Positions 43,101 through 52,851 of a stretch of 64,000 nt of DNA are shown here, in pieces. The DNA is taken from the NCBI GenBank assembly GCA_963924555.1, contig OZ004581.1, positions 4,774,001 through 4,838,000 on the forward strand, read 5' to 3'. This stretch comes from Crambe crambe (Eukaryota > Porifera > Demospongiae > Poecilosclerida > Crambeidae). The notes under the pieces are model-generated. The model was given only the letters and a program-made list of their open reading frames with translations, was not told the origin of the DNA and did not search any database. Within the stretch, counting starts at the first letter, position 1; each line of letters opens with the position of its first letter. The position numbers and the translations under genes were made by a program.

Positions 43101-46100
43101 AGTATTATTCAATTCCACTAGTCCATTCCACCAATCAAGACACCCATTTTTGTCACAGGAGGAAATTTGTCATACCTTTTGCAGCTATTAGCTAAAGGTT
43201 AAAATCCGTGATACGTCATAGCTAGTCACTCTGCAGTTAGCTACATTGTTTTTGCACTACACATGCCCAGAAAGCCAGAAGGTCTTCACTTTAAATGCTT
43301 TCTTCCACAAAAAGAACCAAACACACAAGGCAGTACAGTTTAAAGAAATTCTATTGCTTATAGCTAATTCAAGGCTAATGGGTGCAGCACCCCGGAAAAT
43401 CAAAAGAGAAACTGAATGCAAAGTTAGCTTTAGCTATAAGTTGCAAGATTGATGGATAGCACCCCCCAATAATTTTTATCTACAGCCTTAATGTCTTAGC
43501 TAGCTAATGTATTTTGGGATATAATTATAGGTACACTTGGACTTTTACTCACCCTTTCCACAGTCTCTTCCACTCCAGTGATCTTCCACACATTCACACA
43601 AGTAGCCAGTTCTTAGACTGATGCAGGTACCTTCATTCAAACATGGATCCTGGGCACAATAATCCATGTAACCTATGAAAGACACGAATAGTTCTCAATT
43701 GACAGAGATAAGTCACCTGTTCTACTAGGGAAATGCAAGCATTGTGGGGGAGAGGGATCATGCATGCTCAGTTTACCCAAGGTTATCATGAAAACTTGTG
43801 TTTGCATATGAGGGTGAAAGGTCATCATGGGGTCTCCTTATAAATTTCAGCCCAATTGCTAATAGTTGTAGAGAGCTTAAGAAGTCCGCTACAGCTGCTA
43901 ATAGTTATAGAGAGCTAAACAAGTCTCTAATTTTAAATTGCACTCAGCTTCGCCTCGTGCCAGTTTTTAATTGCACTGAAGAGCATGTGATTACCCTCTT
44001 TTTTACCCATACTAATTTTTACCAAACCATGAAAAAATTTTACATGATTGATATCTTACTTTCATTTATCTGTAGGGTGAAGGGCTGGGAAACTACCCTT
44101 CTTGCTTTAGTGTCACTCATCACAGAATTTAGCTCAGCAATGCATGTATAATCCCCCGCATCTCGAAATAGGAGGTCATCAATGATAAGAGTGCTGTTAT
44201 GAGCTGTTAAAATTGATGGACGAAATGTTGAGTTGATAATTTCAGGCATTATTGTGATGCGATGATTGAAGGCAGGCACAATTAGTCTTTCATTATGGAG
44301 CCAGAGGATGTTCGGTAAAGGGACTCCATCAGCAACGCATGTGAATGAAGCTGTGTCTCCTGTTGTCACTTCCAAGCTCTCAGATTGATAAATAAATAGA
44401 GGTTCAGCTACATTAAAATACAGAAGGTTCTAGCTTAGCTACCATGTTCAGCTGGTTTATCATATTTATCATATCATAGAATAATTATTCTCAACATGGC
44501 AGCATTTTAAACTAGCTGAAGATGGAAGCATGTATTAGTACAACTAGCTTACCAATTGTACTAATAAATGCTTCCATGTTCAGCTAATCTTTCGTAATGA
44601 TGAAGGAGCCACAGGTAAACATAGCTAATCCATTAAAAAATTTTTTTCATACTTCTACATACGTCATAATACAATGCATGCATGTAGCCAAACCTGTACG
44701 GTGAGCTCAAATAGGGTGTTTGATACCATCACAGAACACAAGCTTGGGATAAAGCACATCTAAAAAATGGCTGGATAAAAGCTATTTGTTTGCATGCTAA
44801 AGATACAACAGTGCTATTGCTTTGATAATTGAAACAAACAGTGCTATAGCTAGATATACTAGTTATGTGCTCGTAGCACAGAATGGCGAGTGAAGCAACA
44901 TGGCTTGTTTTTGCGAAACCTTAAATGTTGCATTATGAGTTGCATGCCCTCTTCTCATAGAGTCTATAAGCCCTATCTCTTTTATCAAGCCTTGACTGTT
45001 TTTGTTCCGCTGATTCAGAGCTTCTTCTGGTTCTATCCTTCGCATTCCTTCGGTCTAACCTTGCTGCTCAGTTTTGGAGCAGTGTTCATTCGCTTCACTT
45101 TCCATCATTAATCTAGGATTTTTTAATAGGGGGGGAGAATATCCGCGCACTTGTGCGCGGGAAAAATTTTGCCTTGGCCATGCCCACTTTTGCATAACCA
45201 CATCCCTTTTGGATATCAAACCATGCCCACTTGATGTTTTGCAAAAAAATATACAAACAATGACTTTTAGCTAGCAGCTGCGCAGTATTTTACCCTCGGG
45301 GCTTGATATATATAGCTATAGCTATATATCACCACTATCCAGTTTATACACCATAGAGAGGGGCTCACTTCGCTCACAATTATATAACATAGCTAATTAG
45401 CTAACTGATGTTTCACACTTGCTTTGCATTTCATTTCATGTTGGGTGTCCACGGGTGCATGTTGGGTGTCCACGGGTGCATGCACTATATGATTACACTT
45501 GGAAATGAATGAGACTCACCTTCAATATCAATATCCACATTAACAGTATCACTTCCAGCTGGATTAGTGACTGTGATTATAGCCTCTCCTTTGTCTACAA
45601 CCATCAATCTTTGCAAAGTTAGAGTTTGAAGATCAGGTGAGAGAGTGAATTTTCCATCACCGAACAAGCCAGATGATGTTTGTATCAAATCTGTAGCATT
45701 CTCTGTGGAGTAGTTGGAATACTGCCATTGAATTCCTGACAGCCCAACAGGTGGTGAGGCATTTATAATGGAGAACTCAATTGAGAGTGGAAAAGATCTT
45801 TCATCTCTTGACTGGAGTCCAATGAAATCCTTGACTACTAAAACAATCTGTGGTGGTACTGAGTAATAATAGGATATGCAGTGAATGACAGCATAGTGAT
45901 TCATCACCAGCCAATAGGATTAATTTCTCCATCGTCTGGCGATGTGATCGGTAGCTATTGGGTCAGGCTAAGGCTTCACACCTATTTTCCCTATTTGCAC
46001 TAATTAGCATCGACTAAAGCGTGGAGGAAAGGGGTGGAGCTTCTGGCCCGTACCTCTGCCTTAGTAGCTACTGGGAAAGAGCGTAAACTAGGTAGTTGGA

Positions 46101-49100
46101 TAGCTAGCATGAAGACTGATTGTCAAACTAGCTACAGGATATTATGTACCTTGTACTGTAATACTAAAATATTTCTGTTCGGAGGAACCAAATACTTTAT
46201 CAACCAAAGTGCAGCTGTAATTTCCTTCATCACTTTTATTGATATCGAAGAAAGTATAGCCCACCTCCAGTGTACTTATTGCACTTTGGCCAATCATTGG
46301 TCTCTCAGAGACAAGTGTAGTGTTGCCACTTAAAATTGCCACTTCCATTTCGGGTGATCCCCTTGCTTTACACATCAAGTTGACTACCTCACTCTTATTG
46401 GTTACGATTAGGCTTGGAGGCCAGTGAGTGAAGAAAGATGTTTCTATAATTAATACAAGAGAATCACAGCAAGTAAGGAGCTCAAACATAGATATCTTCT
46501 TTCATATTCTAGCTAATTCTGTACTTAACTGGGAGGTTCAGTGAATGGGGTTGTTAATGCATTACGATCATTGTGCAAATCAAGCAAATCAGCTTTGAAT
46601 AATGAACACACTTAATAGTTGGAGACAATCCTGATTAAAGTATGTTTTGATGTGCTATAAGTTAACCTCTTGGTTCTACTGCAGAGCACTCACCGTTTAT
46701 CACTATATTGAAAGTTGTGGAAACATTAGTTAAGTTTACATTCCTCATTATTTCTATGGTGTATCTCCCAACATCTTCTTCTTGTACAAAATTAAGAAAG
46801 AACCTTGTGGAGTTATCATGAAGGATCCCCTCTCTGGCTAATATCTCACTACCATCTGGTCGGTACCAGTGAATCTCTTCAGCTTTGACTTCTGGTTGCC
46901 CTGCCACGTAAATCTTCAGATTGACAAAACCTCCATACATACCAGCTACTACTGATTGTGCTGGGACAACAGCCAGTAAATCTACAGAAAAAAATCACAT
47001 TAACACATTTTCAAGTATGTAAGTGTTCACAAATTTCATATTTATTAATTTCCATCACATAAAGAAGATAAAAATTCATGTAAACAGTAACGGATGAAAG
47101 CAGCTGGAAATCTCTTATTAAAGAATCACAACCATTTTTGTGATGGTGTGCAGAAGCTGCAATTATTCAAGTCTTAATTACTATCCTTTGCCATTGAAGC
47201 CATTGAAGCCATTGAAGCCATTGAAGCCATGATTTATTTAGTACCATTATATAGGACTTGTTAGGTGTGAACCTGATGATGAGCTTTGAGAAATTTGACT
47301 GTTATGGCTTTATATATATGCAGCCCTTGTGGTCTCTTCTCACAAATAAAGTGGGAGTTGCCCCTTTGAGTCATGGAGAGATAAGATACTGCGGCTGCTG
47401 AAGCTATGTGGGGCATGCTGTTGTAAAGCTAGCTAGCTTCATCTGAGTAAGTTCATAAATTGATCTTGGGATGTATGGCATATACAAATCATGAAAATTT
47501 GGACCATTTGAAAATTTCCTGACATGGTGATTATTCATATAAACCCACTATTTTCTCGTGATAGCTACGTACACCTTTGTGTACTCTATACAAACACCTA
47601 GTTTATGAAAAAATTTACCCACTAAAAATTCCCACTGTCAATCACCTTGAGTGGTAACACTATTGATAGACTCTCCACTTGATTCATCTGTACATGTATA
47701 CTTTCCAAGATCTTGCTCACTGGATGGAACCATTGATATCCTTGTTCCATTGGGAATCTCACTGATAACGACATCAGCATACTGTGGGAAACTAGACCAG
47801 GATAAGCTCTCTCCATTCCCTTGAGTGGTATTGCAGTCTAAAAAATAGCTGGTTTTGTTTTCTGTATCTTGGTCAAGAATCACTAAGCCACTAGAGAGAG
47901 TAGATACTTCAGTGTCATCAGGTTCAATGATTCCTTGATAGATCGATAGTGTACCTAGAAGGGAAAAGATTAGGATAGTTAAAATCATGAATAACTGATT
48001 TAGAGTTGAGAACTGTCAAAATCACTTAGAGGCTGAATAAAGAGCTAGCTATTTCATCACTTGGTCTTGTTGGCATGTTTATTAAAGTATATAGTATACC
48101 TGTGGTGCAATCATGTCCTGTCCATCCAGGCTGGCAAGTACAGGTGTTGGGAGTTGTACATGCCCCTCCATTATAGCAAGAGAAATCACAAATGGCTACA
48201 GCATCACAAAATTAATAATGTCTTAGCTATGGACCTTTTTATCAGTGTGAACCAATAATGTGTCAATGAACTGAGTTGTAGCTACTGTCCTAGTGAATGG
48301 AGTGCAACTCCATTCATGCATATTGAAGGTAGGAAAGGGCACTACCATTGGATGTACTTCAGTAGAGGTTTGACACATAATAGAAAAAGCACACACAGCA
48401 TATAGTATACAACTCAAGTCCTGTGATACAACATGACATCACATTACATGATTACAGATTACCACACAAGTACAACAGTACATAGCTACTACAAAAGGTC
48501 TCACTAAAATATGATTTTCACACCAGGAAAAGTGAATACTCTTGTAGATTTGATCAAGAGCTATTCATAAATCAGGTTTATCTGCTTTCCTTCACCAGAA
48601 GTCATTGATTTTTAAAAGGAAGTAGGAAACAGGAAAGATCAGGCTCGCTATACCTGTTGTTCATTTACAACTCTTATCCTTGGATGTTTTCCTTCTAGTT
48701 ATTCTTTCCTATACCTGCTAGCTGTAAGCTATGCACTTTGATCTTGGCATTTTTTTTAAGCTCAAAAGAACACTGCACGGATAGTCCAATATGTCCAGTG
48801 GGATAATGATCACTGTAGCTGCTTAGCTTTGCACACTATAAATCAAATTCAGGAAAGACAAAAACAAAACAACAAGACAAACAAAATAAAACGAAATAAA
48901 GCAAAAAAACTAGCTAATGACTTATTGTAGAGCTGATCTGATGCATGTATGTAGCTAGCTATCCCAAAACTAAGTAGCTAGAGTTAAAATCTGAGTTGCT
49001 AGCTTGGAGAACTTAGCTAGAAAGATAAATGGTGGCAGTAAGATACTAGACCGCCATATATGAACGGACACTGCAGAGGACAGCCTGGACATTAATAAAA

Positions 49101-52100
49101 TAAAATTCCACGATGGAAAGATAGGGCAGGCGTACACTAATTAAATATGAAGCGTGAGGGCCGTGCAGAGAATCCACCACAAAAGAAACGTCCGAAGATC
49201 ACTTAACATCGGGCAATCTCATTGATAATCGGATACCCCCTACTAGAAATCACACAGTAACTAAGCCTACAGACTAACTGGTAGCCCCAAGCTGCTACTA
49301 CAATCCTTCAACAATTCAACTTCCCAGCTGCAAACTGGGCAGAGCTAATAGAATTTAAAATGAACACGTCAGCAACTTGATATTCGGACTGCAAATAATC
49401 TATCGGACTCTTCCTGGCCACTACAAAGCATTAAAAGTAAGTTCTGGAGCAATTTTAAGTACATCCGACATATTTAGCCTAAGCTAAGGTTTTGGCCGTG
49501 CGATAATACACGGCCAAAACCTTAGGCACCAATCATCTTAGAATAAAAGTAGATCCTTCTAAATATGTTGGATGTACTATTTTGCTAAAATACTTACTTC
49601 AAAAGCTTTATAACGGCCAGGAAGAGTCGATGGATTATTTGCAGTCCAAATATCAAGTTGCTGACGTGTTCATTTTAAATCCGCCCAGTTTGCAGCTGGG
49701 AAGTTGAATTGTTGAATTGTAGTAGCAGCTTGGGGCTACCAGTTAGTCTGTAGGCTTAGTTGGTATATCGTGCACTGTCTAGTAGGGGGTATCCGATTAT
49801 CAATGAGATTGCCTGATGTTAAGTGATCTTCGGACGTTTCTTTTGTGGTGGATTCTCTGCACGGTATTATTCCATTGATCCCTCGCGCTTCATATTTAAT
49901 TAGTGTACCCCTGCCCTATCTTTCCATCGTGGAATGTCCAGGCTGTCCTCTGCAGTGTCCGTTCATATATGGCGGTCGATAATTGAAAATCTACTCTATT
50001 AGCTAGCTATACATCAGCATCAGTTACATGAAGCTATATATATCTTTAGATATGTACTTGGCATGCAACAGTCACTGGTGGAATATTTTGCTACACAGGT
50101 ATTGTAATCACTGGGAGAATATTTTGCTACACAGGTATTGTAATCACTGGGAGAATATTTTGCTACACAGGTAGCTACTGCAGTCCACTGCTACACAGGC
50201 AGCAGAGAGTAACACACTCTCTAAGTAGGGATGGTCCCTGGGTCAAAGGTCATAAGACTGTATACACTAATTAAAACTCTTCTTTCTCTTCTAACACGTT
50301 CTCAGAAAGCTACAATGAAATATTACATCTGCACAGAAGAGGGAAGAATATTTAATTCATTCGCTAACATAAGGAAAAAAAGATTCTAAATCGACTTTTG
50401 TTGATAATGTAATTTAAGATCAGTGTACTGATTTACTGGCTGCAGCTATGACATTGATATCACTGCAATCTGCTCGTGAGTGGTATTTAGAGGCATGCAT
50501 GCCTTTTGCAATTTGTTCCAACTAAGTTCATACTAGAGTAGATGTGGGTATTATGAGTCAGTTAGGGAAATGGACTCTCTTAGAATGCCGAAAATTGTAG
50601 AAATGTAATGATTAGTTTAGCCATTCTGATATGGTGTTCTACAATAAAGCTTTGAGGATCTATGCAGTCATTCCTTAGTACTGCAGATACTCATCCTTCA
50701 TACTCTCCTCCCTCAAGTGCTATAGTATAGCTAGGCTACAAAGAAAATAATGAAGACAAATTCATTGCAAAATACCCTTAAATTTGGTTCAAGGGTCAGT
50801 GTATTGTCTTCACTGCACTATCTATGAATTGTGATAATTACAAAGAAAACAAGTGAGTGCAAAAAATTTCTTCAAATAAAAAAGTTAAGTAGGGATGGCC
50901 CCAAAATTTAGCTGGACTATGACTGCAGCATCATATCAAACCAAGCTGTGTGGCCCCAAAATCTAGCTGGATTATAATTATATGTATTATGACTGCAGTA
51001 TCATATCAAACCAAGCCGTATGGCCAAAAATCTAGCTAGATTATGTACTTTGACTGCAGCATCATATCAATCCAGGCTAGATTTTGGGGCCACACGGCTT
51101 GGTTTGATATGATGCTGCAAAATTACCTGTGGTGCAATCATGTCCAGTCCATCCAGTTCGACAAGTGCAGGTGTTACGAGCTGTGCACATTCCTCCATTG
51201 TGGCAAGTGAAATCACACAGGGCTATACAAAAAACAACAAAGCAAGCAAATAAGCAGCTGTAACTTTAATTCTGAAAGTAATGTCCTGATTAGAGAAGTG
51301 AGGTTATAGTTACATTGTATTCCTTCAATTTAAGGAAAACAACAATAACAAACCAACAAACAAAAATAGCACACCAAAACAATAACAACAAACAAACTAA
51401 TAACAATAAATAAACAAAACAAAAACAAAACCTGGCATGGCCCCTAGCTATAAGTTTTGAATTTACAATAACGACTTTGAATTCTGAGGTGGACGTGAGG
51501 GAAGTGATGTTAAACCAAGCCAGCCATGCAGCACACAGTGTACCTTAAGGTGGTCTTACATATGCAAGATGAGCTTCCAGATAATTGGTACCCAGAACAA
51601 CAGCCAAACTGATGAGAGTATACAGTGTAGTAGTAAACAGAAAATTGGCTACGATAGTGTGTTCTGTAACAAAAGAGTTGAAGGAATAAAAATTGATACA
51701 GCAGAGCCTCCTATCATTACTGAAAATTGACCAAAAATACTGAAGAATTAAAAAAAAAAAAATAATACTGAAATTAAGTATTATACACATTTTATATTAT
51801 AAAATGGCTGAAATTCATGGTAAAAATGGGACAATTAAATTTATACTGAATCAAAGCTAGTTCACAGGTACTACGTGGGTTGGAGGCACATGATACAATA
51901 GCTAGCAATATATCAAACTTTACCTTCTGCAACTAGACCAAGACCAAAATCCACAGGAATAAGAGGATGTGAAAGAAGTTTGATAATAGTAATATCTAGC
52001 TGCAGTACTTGTCACAAAACGGTAACACACTCTAAGAAGAAATATAATAATAGTAGCTACTGTAAATGCATCAAACATTGAAATTTGAATTGCTCACCCT

Positions 52101-52163
52101 GGTTGTGCAGACGTGTCCACACAATAGGCACATTAGCACTAAAATGACCCTGAAACAAGACAT
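34133..52163 (-). CDS. Adhesion G protein-coupled receptor A (EMI-EGF-Ig-SEA-HormR-GAIN-7TM), complete
   Basis: Exons (minus): 52163-52098 signal peptide; 52031-51924 and 51663-51560 EMI; 51222-51127 and 48195-48100 EGF; 47954-47646, 46981-46694, 46443-46150, 45858-45520, 44407-44060 Ig-like; 43672-43553 EGF; 41197-40809 Ig plus RRRKR furin site; 40295-40046 SEA-like; 39884-39625 HormR-like; 39380-39237, 37678-37584, 36694-36201 GAIN; 36125-36022 GPS; 35778-35376 TM1-4; 35032-34966; 34856-34133 TM5-7 and tail. All junctions fit in phase except the first: 66 nt gives phase 0 where phase 2 is needed, so a 1-nt error, a lesion or a missed splice is present. The GPS carries TCECDHLTNFAILM, with cleavage expected at HL/T and a tethered agonist TNFAILM. 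Conserved receptor cysteines are in VIICSIAG and ELCRPYG. TM7 reads FHGLYLFLMYCLR. Two Ig-like domains (46981-46694, 45858-45520) lack the usual cysteine pair. About 1,700 aa. Ligand unknown; the architecture recalls ADGRF5-like receptors but adds EMI and EGF. Confidence 0.9.
36040..36048 (-). other. GPS autoproteolysis site His-Leu|Thr of receptor A
   Basis: The codons CAT CTC ACC within CECDHLTNFAILM form the canonical GAIN-domain self-cleavage tripeptide. It follows the two conserved GPS Trp residues (NFWDP, FGDW) and the cysteines. Cleavage would leave TNFAILM as the N-terminus of the 7TM fragment. Confidence 0.85.
37791..37810. repeat. Poly-G tract
   Basis: An uninterrupted run of about 20 G in a receptor A intron, flanked by CACACCC-rich sequence of likely repeat origin. 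Homopolymer length may be unreliable. Confidence 0.8.
38200..38820. repeat. 'CCCCTCCCCATCTGTTG' minisatellite, split by a transposon
   Basis: Units of about 29 bp (TAGGTACATGCCCCTCCCCA plus TCTGTTG) lie at 38200-38321 and resume at 38746-38820. The intervening 424 bp is an inserted element. Confidence 0.85.
38313..38754. mobile_element. 424-bp TIR element with perfect 9-bp target duplication
   Basis: The element 38322-38745 begins CAGGGGGGGTCGGACAAG and ends CTTGTCCGACCCCCCCTG-like. It is flanked by CATCTGTTG on both sides (38313-38321, 38746-38754). CAGGG termini recall hAT elements, though hAT usually makes 8-bp duplications. The interior matches the element around 41740-42690. Confidence 0.85.
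40860..40874 (-). other. Furin-type cleavage site RRRKR of receptor A
   Basis: The codons for Arg-Arg-Arg-Lys-Arg followed by Gln-Asp lie just after the last Ig domain and before the SEA-like exon. The identical site is at 61241-61255 in receptor B. Proprotein convertase cleavage here would add a second cleavage to the GPS. Confidence 0.75.
41740..42690. mobile_element. Second copy of the CAGGGGG-family element, interrupted by a nested transposon
   Basis: 41740-41960 and 42615-42690 match the interior of 38322-38745 (for example GTAATTAACCTGAT, CTAGTAAGCTAGTTGCT, CCTACTCAGCAATAATTGA). They are separated by the element at 41981-42609. Receptor B's matching intron is only 0.55 kb and lacks both, so the insertions postdate the duplication. 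Confidence 0.75.
41976..42614. mobile_element. 629-bp element with CAAGCCCGTACGCAGG termini and 5-bp duplication
   Basis: The left terminus CAAGCCCGTACGCAGG (41981) and the complement of the right terminus (CAGGCCCGTACACA, ending 42609) match. GTTAG flanks both sides (41976-41980, 42610-42614). No coding sequence. It lies inside another element in a receptor A intron. Confidence 0.75.
48196..51126 (-). other. 2.9-kb intron of receptor A between the two EGF exons
   Basis: It contains the foldback element at 49049-49977, a 3-copy tandem repeat at 50085-50175 (unit about 40 bp with GGGAGAATATTTTGCTACAC), and a repeat family around 50900-51115 built on GACTGCAGCATCATATCAAA in both orientations. 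The rest (48200-49000, 50200-50880) shows no exon. Confidence 0.6.
49049..49977. mobile_element. 929-bp foldback element (almost wholly palindromic)
   Basis: The left end GACCGCCATATATGAACGGA is the complement of the right end finishing at 49977. Pairing continues inward for roughly 400 bp per arm to a centre near 49490-49520 (GGTTTTGGCCGTG facing CACGGCCAAAACC). Small indels break the symmetry. No clear target duplication was found. Confidence 0.85.
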
Positions 52164-52851
52164 AGTTGCAACTTTTCTCTGGCAGTTCGCGCGATGCTAG
52201 CTATAGCTATAAAAGCTAGTATTGGAAGTTCCAATGCTAGCTTTTATAGCTAGCTAGCATCGTGTGTATTATAAATAAAATTAGCTAGCAGACGTAGACT
52301 AGAAAAACGTAAAAAAAAAAAAAAAAATCCCTTTACCGAATTAGCAAAATTAATGTGTAGGCTGTAGCTAACTATTCCGAGTCATATTCATCACTAGTAT
52401 CACAAGATGAACTTCTGTGAGTTGCAGTCACTGATCTTTTTGCAGGAGTGGATGTTGAGATGACTGGGTAGCTCTAACTCATTGGCCATTTGGGAATATA
52501 ATATAACCTCAGATGGTTCAGAATGCAAATTTCCTGTTCCTCATCGTGTGTGAAAACAAAAACAAAAACACAAGCACTTTCCAGTTGCATTTCATTAACT
52601 AGCTGTACATTTTAATATCTAGCTAGCTAGCTAATTCTAGGAGTCTATAAGACTGGCACAGGAAAAGAGTAACGAGGGAGCTGATGAGAAACAGGTTGGT
52701 TTGGGCTAATACGTTAGCTAATAATCGTACTCACACGACCATTACCAACTTAGCAATTAAATGTGTGGGTGTGTGGGTGATTTGATACTATAAAAATCAT
52801 TGTATTTTCGTTAGCCAATTAGCTATAGCTGATAACACAAGCAAGCTAGCT
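52164..52851. promoter_or_regulatory. Shared divergent 5' region of receptors A and B
   Basis: This 688-bp region separates the two start codons. It contains the hairpin at 52191-52264, a poly-A tract at about 52313-52327 and a MITE-related block at 52510-52700 (AAATTTCCTGTTCCTCATCG to GATGAGAAACAGG), related to 30748-31056. No TATA or initiator was recognised with confidence. Confidence 0.5.
52191..52264. repeat. Short hairpin upstream of the receptor A start
   Basis: GCGATGCTAGC through GCTAGCATCG forms a 74-bp palindrome with CTATAAAAGCTAG arms, 28 bp upstream of the receptor A start codon. It could be a small MITE or a promoter structure; TATAAAA occurs in both orientations within it. 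Confidence 0.5.
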
